Of a DNA stretch of 64,000 bases, positions 17,086 through 26,506 are shown one piece after another (positions within the stretch are counted from its first letter, which is position 1; each line of letters starts with the position of its first letter). Below the pieces are notes generated by a model that was not told the origin of the DNA, made no database searches, and worked only from the letters and a program-made list of their open reading frames with translations. A program made the translations under genes and the position numbers. The DNA comes from Deltaproteobacteria bacterium (lineage in GTDB: Bacteria > Bdellovibrionota_B > Oligoflexia > Oligoflexales > CAIYRB01): contig VGTI01000007.1 of the NCBI GenBank assembly GCA_016874735.1, positions 33,024 to 97,023 of the forward strand, given 5' to 3'.

Positions 17086-19116
17086 ATGCGTCAATCACTT
17101 AAGGCCAACTGGGGCCACTTGATCCATGCCGTGAATCTAGTCGGTGCTCTAAGCTTAGCCACAGTGGCGCAGGGGCAGCCCTCTTATCCACGAACCGCTG
17201 ACGAGGTGCATGTGGACCGTATTATCAATCGGCTCAGTCTTAGTGAAAAAATTGGGCAGATGATTCAGGCTCAGATCATCAACCTCCAAGATGAGATGGC
17301 ACATGGACGCCGACCTATCAAGGAGCTTAATCTCGGCTCCATCCTCGCAGGTGGTGATTCCATAATTGCTGATAACACGCCGGCTGGATGGCGCACGTTC
17401 TTTGCCACGATGCAGGCCGAGGCTAAGGCAAGCTCGTCGGGTCTGCCCATGCTCATCGGCGTAGACGCTGTCCATGGTCACGGGATCGTGCGCGGAGCCA
17501 CGCTCTTTCCTCATAACATCGGCCTTGGTGCAGCGCGCAGTCCGGAGCTTATTCAGGGCGTGGGAGCGGCGGTAGCACGGGAAGTTTTAGCAACAGGATT
17601 TAATTGGAACTTTGCTCCCGGCGTGATCGTAGCTCGCGATATCCGGTGGGGACGCACTTATGAGAGTTTTGGTCAGAATCCAGAGCTTCAGGAGCTCCTA
17701 GCTGGCCCGTTCACACGCGGCCTTCAGGAGACACCTCTGGGCGGGCTTTACATGGTTGGTAGTGCCAAACACTTTCTCGGTGACGGCGGTGCCACCTGGG
17801 GCACCGGAATGCCCTCAGTCATCAACGGTAAACCACAGATTGATCGGGGTGATACCAGCGGTGATTTAGCAGCTATCAAGGCACTCCATGTCAAGGGATA
17901 CGAGCAAGCCATCGATGCCGGTGTCGATACGGTGATGGCGTCTTACAGTAGTGTTAACGGCGTGCGCATGCATGCCAACAAGGCATTGCTTACCGATTAC
18001 TTAAAGGCCGACAAAGCTGCAGATGGTCTTGGCTTTACTGGTTTCGTGATTTCCGATTGGAATGCTGTCGACGAGTTAGATGTCGGTACCCCTGATAATC
18101 CAATAGACAATCCGATTGCCCGGTACAAGGCGCAGCTGGTGACTTCGGTCAACGCTGGTGTCGATATGATCATGGTGTTTGGCAAGCTAGATTTCGGAGC
18201 TGGTCGTGAGGACCGTGAGTATCGCTATCGCCGCGTCCATCAGCTCCTGACCGAAGCAGTAGAACAAGGTCTCATCACTGAGCAGCGTATTAATGATGCT
18301 GTCTCACGCATTCTGCGTATCAAGTCACGTATAGGTCTCTTGGACGGTGAGCGCGCCTCCGCGAACCTGACGGTGAATGATACATCACTAGACCAACTCT
18401 TCGGCGCCAAAGAACATCGTCAACTCGCACGGACGGCGGTGCGTGCCTCGATGGTGTTGCTCAAAAACGATGCCGCTACATTACCGATCGATACATCCAA
18501 ATATAAACGGATATGTGTCGCTGGTAGCAAAGCCAACGACTTCGGTACGCAAGCTGGAGCATGGACGGTGGGGTGGCAAGGCCAAGTGGGCAATGCCAAT
18601 AAAACTGCGGGAGCATCGACCATACTGGACGGCATAAAGTCACTAGCTGCGGCGCGTGGTCTCGAGGTGATCTATGCTGAGGACGGCAAATTTAGCCGTG
18701 AAGTGTGTAAAAACGATGCGTTGGTCATTGCGGTGATCGGCGAAAAACCCTACGCCGAATACTACGGTGATGCGCCTAATCTTAGCCTCAGCAACGAAGA
18801 TCAACAGCTCCTCGAAAACGCTAAGAGCAATCAGGCGCCGCTCGCCGTCGTACTGCTATCCGGGCGTCCACTCATCATCACTAACGAGCTACCGAGTTGG
18901 CAGGCCTTCGTCGCGGCGTGGTTGCCAGGTAGTCAGGGCGAAGGGGTCGCCGACGTCCTTTTTGGTGACTTCAACTTCTCGGGCAAACTGCCCCTGCCAT
19001 GGCCACGCGATATGAGCCAGATCCCGATGAAAGAAGGCATGGTGCCACTCTTTCCCTACGGGACTGGGCTCAGCTACGGAAATGGCTCTGATCCAGTGCC
19101 AACAGGAGCTAGTTAG
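17086..19116 (+). CDS. Glycoside hydrolase family 3 beta-glucosidase, exported
   Basis: A 676-residue protein with a signal peptide (about 1-30, ending Ala-Gln-Gly). It has the GH3 (alpha/beta) barrel and the following sandwich domain: 'LSLSEKIGQM', 'GVDAVHGHG', 'FNWNFAPGV', 'SAKHFLGDGG' and 'GFVISDWNAVDEL', with Asp324 as the expected nucleophile. The C-terminal domain ends with 'LPLPWPRD' and 'FPYGTGLSYG'. This suits a periplasmic or outer-surface 1,4-beta-glucan glucohydrolase that releases glucose from cello-oligosaccharides or similar glucans. GAGG lies 7 bases before the ATG. No transporter or other glycosidase adjoins it, so the substrate is uncertain. Its stop overlaps the convergent lipoprotein gene by 8 bases. 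Confidence 0.93.
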   Translation: MRQSLKANWGHLIHAVNLVGALSLATVAQGQPSYPRTADEVHVDRIINRLSLSEKIGQMIQAQIINLQDEMAHGRRPIKELNLGSILAGGDSIIADNTPAGWRTFFATMQAEAKASSSGLPMLIGVDAVHGHGIVRGATLFPHNIGLGAARSPELIQGVGAAVAREVLATGFNWNFAPGVIVARDIRWGRTYESFGQNPELQELLAGPFTRGLQETPLGGLYMVGSAKHFLGDGGATWGTGMPSVINGKPQIDRGDTSGDLAAIKALHVKGYEQAIDAGVDTVMASYSSVNGVRMHANKALLTDYLKADKAADGLGFTGFVISDWNAVDELDVGTPDNPIDNPIARYKAQLVTSVNAGVDMIMVFGKLDFGAGREDREYRYRRVHQLLTEAVEQGLITEQRINDAVSRILRIKSRIGLLDGERASANLTVNDTSLDQLFGAKEHRQLARTAVRASMVLLKNDAATLPIDTSKYKRICVAGSKANDFGTQAGAWTVGWQGQVGNANKTAGASTILDGIKSLAAARGLEVIYAEDGKFSREVCKNDALVIAVIGEKPYAEYYGDAPNLSLSNEDQQLLENAKSNQAPLAVVLLSGRPLIITNELPSWQAFVAAWLPGSQGEGVADVLFGDFNFSGKLPLPWPRDMSQIPMKEGMVPLFPYGTGLSYGNGSDPVPTGAS

Positions 19117-19906
19117 AGAATGAGAAGAGTTGGTCAGCGTTAAACGACGGAGCGTTACTGAAGTTACCGCTGCCGTCCAGGCAACCAACGCGCACCGTCC
19201 AGTTAGTGGCAACTGGGAGCACGATCCACCCCTCGGCCGTCGGTCCTGGGGTGATTTTATTTAGCGTTAAATTCGCTGCTGTTTCGGTTGCTATGGTTAG
19301 GCTACGCTTGCCATTACTTGCGGTACCCTTGGCAAAGGTGAACGACTGATTCGTATGCAGGTTGGCTTGGTCGCAGCCTGCGGTGGCTTTGTAGACCAAC
19401 AGTCCATTGTCGATGCCGATAATGTCGCCAAGTCGCGCTACGTGAAATGTTTCGACGTTTTGACTGTAGTCCCAGCACTCCCAGCCCTTGGCAACTTTGA
19501 GTTTATCTTCGTTGATCAGTGTAAAAGCCTGGCATTTGATACCGTTGGTGCCAATGCCGAAACTGCGGTCCTGCGTCGGCGACGCATCCTGCGGGGATAG
19601 CCACCAGCCACTGATGTCTGCCCGGTTTATTGCTGTCGCATTCGCATTCGCAGTCGCCCCTGCACCGGCTGTTGCGCTGGCTGAGGCGGAAGTGCCAGAA
19701 GTTTGCGGCTGAGTTCTCGGGGCTGCTATCGGTGCCGGCTTTGAGGTGGTTGGTTTAGCGGGCTCACCCTGTACCGGTGTTTCGCCAGACGTCTGTGAGT
19801 CTACCGTTGGGTACTGTCTCTTCGGGATTTGGGGAGCCTCGCCACTGCGCGAGCAGGCGAGTGTCAGGAGGAGCACGGTGGTCCAACTAGCAGAATTCAT
19901 TAACAT
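19109..19906 (-). CDS. Hypothetical lipoprotein with Ala/Thr-rich linker
   Basis: About 265 residues. I chose the ATG at 19906 because GGAG lies 5 bases upstream; a TTG at 19930 would add eight residues before the signal sequence. The leader ends Leu-Thr-Leu-Ala-Cys (probable lipidation). A linker rich in Pro, Thr, Ala and Ser (about 20-95) holds a run of Ala-Ser and Ala-Asn repeats. A globular part of about 165 residues follows, opening with an Ile-Ser-Gly-Trp-Trp strand as in small beta-sandwich or lipocalin-like domains. No family is recognised. Confidence 0.65.
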   Translation of the reverse strand: MLMNSASWTTVLLLTLACSRSGEAPQIPKRQYPTVDSQTSGETPVQGEPAKPTTSKPAPIAAPRTQPQTSGTSASASATAGAGATANANATAINRADISGWWLSPQDASPTQDRSFGIGTNGIKCQAFTLINEDKLKVAKGWECWDYSQNVETFHVARLGDIIGIDNGLLVYKATAGCDQANLHTNQSFTFAKGTASNGKRSLTIATETAANLTLNKITPGPTAEGWIVLPVATNWTVRVGCLDGSGNFSNAPSFNADQLFSFSN

Positions 19907-20084
19907 CAAAACTCCACAGCAGAAAATCAACGCAGGCGAAATCGTAGCAGCAGCAACGGGGAGCGGTCCCCTGAGCGACCGGGGGACTTACCACATAGGA
20001 GCAACAGCCATGCCGTAATTAGTTGATTTATGTTCGTGGGTTGAGCAGACGGCTGGTGTCAAACTTTTAGGCAGTTGCCAACTG

Positions 20085-20975
20085 TCAGCGCTCCAGGCGC
20101 TTCAGCGTCAGTTTGAGCGCCCTCACTCTGGCCTGCATGGACTCTACGTCCATGCTAATCGCCGCACTGAGCGAGCAGCGCAGGGCGCGCCGTCGGACCG
20201 GGTTTTTCTTATAGCGACGGAAATTCCACGCCGGATGATCTTTGGCCGCGCGGAGGCGTTGACGTGCCTGGCGCAATTTTTTCTCGACGCCACGCCTTAG
20301 ACTCATGATCTCACTAATGGGCAATGCGGTTAGATCGGGGTCATGCTTGGCGGCCTTCAATATGGTGGCGCGAATGCGCTCAAGTGCCTCAGCATCCCTA
20401 GCTGCATAGGCGCGCTGCACTTCGTGCCAGAGTTGTGGGTGTGGCCGCTCCGGATGGAGATCAGGATGGAGGAGGCGCACTAGTTGTTTATAAACATCGC
20501 GTAGTTCGCTCTCGCGGCGTGGCTTGCTATCCTGTGGGTGGGGCTCTGTCTCAGGAATCTCGTGGTCCATACCTTGGGGCTCGGACCAAGTCGTGTCTCC
20601 CCATAATCTATCAATATCCCCACTATCTTGAGCAGCTTGAATCGTCTTACATGCCGCTCTTAGACTGACTCCTGCATAGGCAGCGTAAGTCTCGATTTCG
20701 GCGAGTTGTCGTTCAAGCTGATCTAACTCGCGCTGCAGCAACCGCATCATGCCGAGTGGACCAGCTAACTCCGATTCAAACCACGAGTGAAACTCCGGTA
20801 TGTCAATGGTTTCGAATGCATGCAGTTTAGCGTGGCTGGAGGCAAGAGCACGCCTGCGGGCCTGATATTTGGCTTCTTCATCCCGGCGCCGCGCGCAACC
20901 AGAGATTACAACGAGCCAGTTGCCTGGGACGTTGCCCTCGGATCTACCCGCAGCATGTGAACGTGACGTATCCAT
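20085..20975 (-). CDS. DnaJ-like J-domain protein (divergent)
   Basis: A 296-residue, very Arg/Lys- and Glu-rich cytoplasmic protein. Residues about 155-205 carry a J-domain core, 'Y-K-x-LVRLLHPDLHPE', with the His-Pro-Asp triad needed to stimulate a DnaK-type ATPase, followed by 'QRAYAARDAEAL'. The N-terminal 110 residues form a predicted coiled coil ('LQRELDQLERQLAEIE'), and the C-terminus is another basic helical region. There is no Gly/Phe or zinc-finger domain. It is probably a specialised DnaK co-chaperone with an unknown client. No SD is obvious before the ATG at 20975, so the start is uncertain. Confidence 0.65.
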   Translation of the reverse strand: MDTSRSHAAGRSEGNVPGNWLVVISGCARRRDEEAKYQARRRALASSHAKLHAFETIDIPEFHSWFESELAGPLGMMRLLQRELDQLERQLAEIETYAAYAGVSLRAACKTIQAAQDSGDIDRLWGDTTWSEPQGMDHEIPETEPHPQDSKPRRESELRDVYKQLVRLLHPDLHPERPHPQLWHEVQRAYAARDAEALERIRATILKAAKHDPDLTALPISEIMSLRRGVEKKLRQARQRLRAAKDHPAWNFRRYKKNPVRRRALRCSLSAAISMDVESMQARVRALKLTLKRLER

Positions 20976-21046
20976 GGCCTGAAGCTATTCCGGTCTCACG
21001 CTGGCGTCAATGTGACAACGCTGCTGTGATCTGGTAGGGTCGCCCC

Positions 21047-22690
21047 ATGAAAAAGAACGGTGACAAGGCGTGTATAGAAATGACGAGGCGATCGGCACCA
21101 CTGATGATGTCGATAGCTCTCCTGTTCACGTTGATTAGCACGCTGCCGGCCTGCCATGCTCCTGGGACAGATCCCAGTTTCGCTCGTATCTACGGAGGTA
21201 TGCCGGTTCCGGACGGGGGATTTGCTGCCGTCGTCGCCGTTGCGATCGGTGACGAGCCGTATCCCTTTTGCACCGGGGTGCTCGTCTCTCCGACTGCCGT
21301 GCTGACTGCGGGACACTGCGTCACTGTCCAGTCGCAGGTGGACGACTACGATGCCAACGCTAGGCGTCATCGGCCGTCGGATCTCCGGGTATACGTCGGC
21401 AATGCGCTACGAGAGTCTGGTGAGCATCAACGGTTTAGCGTGCGCCAGGTCCATTTACATCCGATGTTACGTGCTAGTCCCATTGGGTATGCTGACTACG
21501 CCATCCTGGAGTTAAGTGAGCCAGTGGCTGGAGTCGCCCCCGTGCGCATGGTCCTTGATAACGCCGCTCGTATCCAGGCGCTTAGGCGTGGTCAAGCCAC
21601 TTTGATTGGGTTTGGCTACCGGGAGTCGTCTCTGTCGGGCGAAAAATATGCTGTCACCACTAAACTACGTTCGCTAAATACTGCCGAAGTCTTGGTTGGC
21701 GGTAACGGTCAAGACACTTGCACGGGTGATAGTGGCGGACCCGCTTTGGTTCCGCAAGAGCCAGGCAAGTTGGCGCTTCTAGGTATCGCCTCGCGTGGCC
21801 TCAACCTTGCCTGTGGTGATGGTACAGTGGTCGAGTTAACTAGCGCGGCCGCGTGTTGGCTATCGGGGCTAAGAGCATTAGAAGATGGGCCCACGAGCAT
21901 CGCTGAGTTGGCTGGCTTCTGCCCTAGGGAAGGCAAGCGTTACGCGGATGAGGAACTTGCTGCTACGAGCTTCGAGCGCCTTTGCCATGCGCCTGCCGCG
22001 CATCCTGATCAGCGCGCTTCTATTGCAGCGATCATGCAGGCAATGGACACAGCGCATTGTGAGACTGCTGCCGTGCGCCTACAGGCGTCGAACCATTTAA
22101 ATCTGGACGGCCTAAATCTCAGAGACTTGAGTCCCTTGGCCGGACTGACGCATCTGCGCTACTTGTCGCTCAAGGGCAATGCCATTAGAGATCTAAGTTC
22201 ACTGCGAACACTCACTAATTTGGTGAGCCTGGAGGTCGAGGGTAACGACATCCGCGATGTTTTTCCCTTACCTGAACTAGTAGCTAAAGGACTCAAGATT
22301 AGAGGACTGAAACGGCAAAATTGGAACCACCTGGATACGATGTTTAGACGGCATTGCCGCGCCATGAAAGCTGGCATGATCGACAGTGAGACTGAGCACA
22401 CGGTGCGCGCGCTTCTTTGGCATGCAAGCAGTGATGACTGTGACAGCGCCAATGCCAGGCTGCTCATGCGGACTAGGCTCAATCTGGCTGGTCGTGGTTT
22501 GAGTCGTGTCGGTTCGCTGACGGATTTCACGAACCTGGAACACCTGGATCTTCAAGACAATCCGCTCGTGGACATTACACCTTTGAGCTCACTTGAGAAC
22601 CTCGAATCCCTCGATCTTCGCGATACTAAGGTCGTTGATACGGCCCCACTCGATGCATTGGTCGCCTCCGGTTTGCACATTTGGCGCTAA
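21047..22690 (+). CDS. Trypsin-like serine protease lipoprotein with duplicated LRR modules
   Basis: A 547-residue exported protein whose leader ends Leu-Pro-Ala-Cys (residues 33-36). The S1-family protease domain (about 47-275) has the full triad: His90 (TAGHC), Asp150 (YADYAIL) and Ser229 (GDSGGP). An Asp six residues before Ser229 (Asp223) predicts cleavage after Lys/Arg. The C-terminal half consists of two tandem modules (about 309-420 and 431-547), each a Cys-containing helical cap followed by three leucine-rich repeats. I infer that the LRRs select or tether the protease's substrate. The start is ATG at 21047; an ATG twelve codons in (21080) is possible. Confidence 0.9.
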   Translation: MKKNGDKACIEMTRRSAPLMMSIALLFTLISTLPACHAPGTDPSFARIYGGMPVPDGGFAAVVAVAIGDEPYPFCTGVLVSPTAVLTAGHCVTVQSQVDDYDANARRHRPSDLRVYVGNALRESGEHQRFSVRQVHLHPMLRASPIGYADYAILELSEPVAGVAPVRMVLDNAARIQALRRGQATLIGFGYRESSLSGEKYAVTTKLRSLNTAEVLVGGNGQDTCTGDSGGPALVPQEPGKLALLGIASRGLNLACGDGTVVELTSAAACWLSGLRALEDGPTSIAELAGFCPREGKRYADEELAATSFERLCHAPAAHPDQRASIAAIMQAMDTAHCETAAVRLQASNHLNLDGLNLRDLSPLAGLTHLRYLSLKGNAIRDLSSLRTLTNLVSLEVEGNDIRDVFPLPELVAKGLKIRGLKRQNWNHLDTMFRRHCRAMKAGMIDSETEHTVRALLWHASSDDCDSANARLLMRTRLNLAGRGLSRVGSLTDFTNLEHLDLQDNPLVDITPLSSLENLESLDLRDTKVVDTAPLDALVASGLHIWR

Positions 22691-22703
22691 CTCGCGCAGG
22701 TAC

Positions 22704-22712
22704 TGCTATAAT
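22704..22712 (+). promoter_or_regulatory. Extended -10 promoter element
   Basis: TG-C-TATAAT is a perfect -10 hexamer with the extended TGn motif. It lies 81 bases before the flippase start and 14 bases after the end of the protease gene. No good -35 is present, as is usual for extended -10 promoters. The flanking bases CTCGC ... GCGAG and CTGCT ... AGCAG could also pair around it. Confidence 0.45.
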
Positions 22713-22793
22713 TAAATAGATAGAGCAGGCGAGAACCAAAGGTGGACTATCGCCGCCAGCACAGCGGATCATCACCTCCAGCGGGCTATAGGC

Positions 22794-23993
22794 ATGATGC
22801 AAACCCAACGAGAGTTCTGGCGCGGATCGATGGTGTTGCTGGGTTGCAACACGCTGGCTGGAATTTTTAACTACGGCTTTCAGGTGCTGGCGGCGCGTCG
22901 GCTGGCCGTGGCAGACTACGGCAGTCTCAATCTTTGGATTGCCGATATTACGATAGCGCTATCAGTTGGTACGATTGCGCAGATGACGGCGAATTATTTT
23001 CCTTTGAAGGCGACGACGCTGCGCAAGGTCGCTCCCGTGGCTTTAGTCCTAGGGCTAGCAGTCGCCACGAGCATCGTCATGGTGGCAGTGCATGGTGGCT
23101 TAAACGATTTAGTTGCCGGTGCCGCAGCGGTGGGACTGGGAGTAATGGCAGGATGGCTCGGTGGTCAGGTGCAGGCCCGCATGCAATTCGCGTTGCTGGG
23201 ACTCTCCCTAGTATTTGCTGCATTGCTGAAAATCTTAATCGCGGGGCTAGTGCCACCGGGAGCTGGTTCTGCGACTGATGCCCTGACGGCCTACCATCTT
23301 GCCGTGGCGATAAGTTTCATAGCTCCGATAATATTGATCGCGTTGCGCTCGCTGACGCATCCGTTTCAGACTGTGCCGCGCGTCGCTGAGGACCGCGTCC
23401 AAGCAAAAATCATATGCGCATCGTTGCTGGCTCTGGCGACGGCACTCATACCCCAACTCGACATCATAAACCTGAGACAGTTTCAGACGAGTGAGGTGCT
23501 TGGGCAGTATGCGCGCGTGATGCTAGCAGCTAAGGCAATATTTTTCGGTGCGGCAGCGATCTTGCAGGTAGCCTTGCCTTTTCATCTGCGCGCTCAGGAC
23601 GCCAAGATGGATCGCAGCGCTGGCGGTGCCATAAGACGCACCGAGCTTACGGTGGTCGCTGCGTGTTTTGTGGCATCGGGGCTCGCGGCGGTCCTGTTAC
23701 CTTGGCTTAGCCTAATTTTTTTGGGATTCGACCTTGGTGGTTACCAGCTCTGGATTCTACTCACGGGATGTATCGCCTCGCTGCAGTTTGCTCTGCTGCA
23801 GGAGATTCAGCGCGACTGCGCTAAGCTCGCATGGAAGCGTGCCGCCGTCGTGCTGGCCGCCTTGGGCGTAGTGCTCGTTTGGGGGGCATGGGGGGGCCAG
23901 TCCGGGGCGCCTCAGAACGTCGGTCATTACCTAGCTGTTGTGGCTGTTTATTATGCTGCCGTTCTTGGGGTGCGACTTCGTGTCGTTAGGTAA
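22794..23993 (+). CDS. Polysaccharide flippase-like membrane protein (MOP superfamily)
   Basis: A 399-residue integral membrane protein with about ten to twelve hydrophobic segments. The N-terminus ('NTLAGIFNYGFQVLAARRLAVADYGSL') matches the opening of Wzx/PST-type oligosaccharide flippases, in which 'LG..DYG' is typical. These proteins move lipid-linked sugars across the inner membrane. No glycosyltransferases adjoin it, so its substrate is unknown and it may be an orphan. The start is ATG at 22794 or the adjacent ATG at 22797. Confidence 0.75.
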   Translation: MMQTQREFWRGSMVLLGCNTLAGIFNYGFQVLAARRLAVADYGSLNLWIADITIALSVGTIAQMTANYFPLKATTLRKVAPVALVLGLAVATSIVMVAVHGGLNDLVAGAAAVGLGVMAGWLGGQVQARMQFALLGLSLVFAALLKILIAGLVPPGAGSATDALTAYHLAVAISFIAPIILIALRSLTHPFQTVPRVAEDRVQAKIICASLLALATALIPQLDIINLRQFQTSEVLGQYARVMLAAKAIFFGAAAILQVALPFHLRAQDAKMDRSAGGAIRRTELTVVAACFVASGLAAVLLPWLSLIFLGFDLGGYQLWILLTGCIASLQFALLQEIQRDCAKLAWKRAAVVLAALGVVLVWGAWGGQSGAPQNVGHYLAVVAVYYAAVLGVRLRVVR

Positions 23994-24120
23994 CTTAAAA
24001 AACCTAGTAAATTCAGATTCTTAAGCTTGTTGTCCGCGTGAAAATCGCTGGACAGCATGACATTTTCCTGGTACGCCCAGTGCCTAAATACTACGTCCGC
24101 GTACTATGTAGGTTGTGTTC

Positions 24121-24783
24121 ATGAATCCTAGGTCCGACGATTCCAATTCTCAGCCAGAAATCCTTACTCCTGGTGAGCTGCTGCGCAAGTCTGTGCTCAT
24201 CTACGGCGTCATGGCGATGATCGGTCTTACCGTGATGCGTTTGGTTCACAATAACTTGGCCTCCTCTTTTGTCTGGCCCCATGACTTAGCGGCTGGTGGT
24301 CGTCTCGTGGTGATCGGCGTGGTCGGTGCCGGGTTACTGTTGATAGCCAGTTATTTTTTCGAGGACTGGTTTCCCTCCTACCGAGAGCTTAAGGCACAGG
24401 TGACACGTCTGCTTGGCCCGAGCAGTGTGGTGACAGCACTCACACTTTCGCTGATCACGGCCGTGGGTGAGGAGACTCTGTTTCGTGGCGCTCTGCAACC
24501 AGTCGCAGGTATTTTTGTCGCCAGCTTGCTCTTCGGTATCCTGCATATGGGTCGCGATGGCCTGCTTTCGGCTTGGAGCTTGTGGGCTTTTTTGGCGGGG
24601 CTCTTGCTTGGTTGGATGTACATTGCGACGACCAGTCTTTGGCCCTGTCTCATTGCCCACTTTCTGGTGAACACGGTCTCAATCCTCAACCTGCGACGTA
24701 GCTACCGCAATCTGATGACCATTCCCGGTGCTTGCGTGGCGGTGCGGCGCCTCGAACCGGATCATGTGAGCGAGGACGAGTAG
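24121..24783 (+). CDS. CPBP-family intramembrane glutamic protease (CAAX-protease-like)
   Basis: A 220-residue membrane protein with the three CPBP/Abi motifs: Glu-Glu-x3-Arg (residues 117-122, GEETLFR), 'F-G-I-L-H-M-G' and a C-terminal 'H-F-L-V-N'. These form the active site of Rce1-like proteases; in bacteria the substrates are mostly unknown. I used the ATG at 24121, preceded by AGGT, instead of the GTG two codons earlier. The next gene (trmL) begins 10 bases after its stop and hisC follows directly, so the three are likely co-transcribed. Confidence 0.85.
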   Translation: MNPRSDDSNSQPEILTPGELLRKSVLIYGVMAMIGLTVMRLVHNNLASSFVWPHDLAAGGRLVVIGVVGAGLLLIASYFFEDWFPSYRELKAQVTRLLGPSSVVTALTLSLITAVGEETLFRGALQPVAGIFVASLLFGILHMGRDGLLSAWSLWAFLAGLLLGWMYIATTSLWPCLIAHFLVNTVSILNLRRSYRNLMTIPGACVAVRRLEPDHVSEDE

Positions 24784-24793
24784 CTTTCCGCTT

Positions 24794-25276
24794 ATGATTG
24801 CGAAGCATCCTCACATCTGTCTTTTTCAGCCGGAGATCCCGCAAAATACGGGTAGTATCGGGCGTCTTGCTGCCGGTGCCGGGTGTCGCTTGCATTTGAT
24901 AAGGCCCTTTGGTTTTTCGACCGATGATCGCAATCTCAGGCGCGCGGGTCTCGACTACTGGCCGTTTTTGGATCTAGAGATTCACGATGATTTGGAGTCG
25001 CTTCTTGCGATGTTTCCCGGTCGGGTGGCCTTCTTCTCGAAGAGGGCGACCAAAACATACTGGGACATGCCGCCGACGACGGATCTCTTTATCTTCGGGC
25101 GGGAGACCAGTGGTCTACCTGACTGGGTGCATCAGCGCTATGCTGAGGATCTCTATCAAATCCCCATGTTTCATCCTGGGGTGCGCAGCCAAAATTTAGC
25201 TAATTCTGTGTCTGTAATTGTTTATGACCGCATTCGCAGACTCTACGAAAGCCCGGCATCTGGGCAGCCAAGGTGA
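24794..25276 (+). CDS. trmL: tRNA (cytidine(34)-2'-O)-methyltransferase
   Basis: A 160-residue SPOUT methyltransferase of the usual TrmL length. Diagnostic segments are 'QPEIPQNTGSIGRLAAGAG', 'LHLIRPFGFSTDDR-x-LRRAGLDYW', 'FIFGRETSGLP' and the knot-forming 'IPM.......QNLANSVSVIVYD'. TrmL methylates the wobble 2'-O of tRNA-Leu using S-adenosylmethionine. It is the second gene of a CPBP-trmL-hisC run, and its stop codon lies 5 bases before the chosen hisC start. Confidence 0.93.
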   Translation: MIAKHPHICLFQPEIPQNTGSIGRLAAGAGCRLHLIRPFGFSTDDRNLRRAGLDYWPFLDLEIHDDLESLLAMFPGRVAFFSKRATKTYWDMPPTTDLFIFGRETSGLPDWVHQRYAEDLYQIPMFHPGVRSQNLANSVSVIVYDRIRRLYESPASGQPR

Positions 25277-25280
25277 ATTC

Positions 25281-26414
25281 ATGCAACAGGCAAATCATTT
25301 AGTGACCCCAAAGGCTCCTGCTACAGCTTGGCTACACAGCTATGTGGCCCCCTCGCTTCCGAGTGCCACTCCCTACAAGATCGATACGATGGCAGCCGCA
25401 ATCAAACTCGACCAAAACGAAAGTCCGTGGGACTTGCCGGTTGCCATCAAACAAAAAGTACTCAATCGCCTCATGACGATGGAGTGGAATCGTTACCCAT
25501 CTGCCTTTGCCGATGAGATAGCTGAAAAGATCGCCAGCAGCGCCGGCTTTGCGCCTGGTACTGTCCTGTTGGGTCCGGGGTCTAACTATCTAGTTGCTCT
25601 GATTCTGACGACATTTGGCAAGGGGATCATGAACGGACAAGGCACCTTAGTGGTGGCTCGGCCGTCGTTTCCACTCTATGAGTCACACAGTCGGTACGAG
25701 GGTATTCCCTATTCAACGTGGGATCTCAACGCCGATCTCGAGTACGATGTGAATAAGCTGCCGCCGCTGGCGCGCGGCTCCATCGTCATGTTTGCATCGC
25801 CCAATAACCCCGTTGGTAATGTACTGCCGCGTCAAACCTTGATTGAACTACTCGAAAGATTCCCCGACACGTTGTTTGTCGCCGATGAGGCGTATTTTGA
25901 GTATGCCTCAGAGCCTTACGCAGATCTTTTGGCTGAGTACAGTAACCTGCTTTTGCTCCGCACCTTCTCAAAAACGATGGGCTGTGCCGGTGTTAGGCTA
26001 GGCTATGTGGTTGGTCACGAGCAGTATTTGCATCTCCTGCGTAAGCCGCGCCTGCCATTTCTGCTAAACCATTTCACCCTAGCTTGTGCCGACGTGCTCC
26101 TGAGTGACGAAGAGACTAAGACGCACCTGCAGCGTATCCGCGAGAATGCTCTTGAGCAGCGCGACCGAGTCTACGTGGCGCTCAAAAATATCGGGCAGAC
26201 CAAGGGCTTCTTTGTCAAAGATTCTTCGGCCAACTTCCTACTGCTGCGCTGGCCAGACAAGGATCAGGCCTTAGCTGTCTATGCTGGCCTAATCAAAGCC
26301 GGAATTTTAGTCCGCAACGTCGGTGCTGCACCGTCCCTAGCGGGATGTTTACGCGTAACTATCGGTGACGAACGTGAGAACGAGGCGCTCATCGCGGCGA
26401 TGAGTAAGCTCTAG
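25281..26414 (+). CDS. hisC: Histidinol-phosphate aminotransferase-like PLP enzyme
   Basis: A 377-residue class I/II aminotransferase. Visible motifs are 'KLDQNESPW' (substrate phosphate and N-terminal region), 'ASPNNPVGN', 'VADEAYFEY' and the PLP-lysine segment 'LLRTFSKTMGCAGVRLGY'. These suit HisC, which transaminates imidazole-acetol phosphate in histidine biosynthesis, though relatives with other substrates share them. The ATG at 25281 has AAGGTG 5 bases before it. An upstream in-frame ATG (25218) lies inside trmL and is less likely. No other his genes are nearby. Confidence 0.85.
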   Translation: MQQANHLVTPKAPATAWLHSYVAPSLPSATPYKIDTMAAAIKLDQNESPWDLPVAIKQKVLNRLMTMEWNRYPSAFADEIAEKIASSAGFAPGTVLLGPGSNYLVALILTTFGKGIMNGQGTLVVARPSFPLYESHSRYEGIPYSTWDLNADLEYDVNKLPPLARGSIVMFASPNNPVGNVLPRQTLIELLERFPDTLFVADEAYFEYASEPYADLLAEYSNLLLLRTFSKTMGCAGVRLGYVVGHEQYLHLLRKPRLPFLLNHFTLACADVLLSDEETKTHLQRIRENALEQRDRVYVALKNIGQTKGFFVKDSSANFLLLRWPDKDQALAVYAGLIKAGILVRNVGAAPSLAGCLRVTIGDERENEALIAAMSKL

Positions 26415-26506
26415 CCTGGTGATAGGATGCGACACCTTGAAGTGGATAATTACAAAAGATCCGTGCTAGCTTGAAATGATATCGCCCGACTTGATGGAAA
26501 GGTGTC

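Noticed and set aside
22159..22530. 123-residue minus-strand ORF
   Set aside because: It is antisense to the LRR part of the protease gene; its Leu/Ser-rich sequence reflects the repeats on the other strand.
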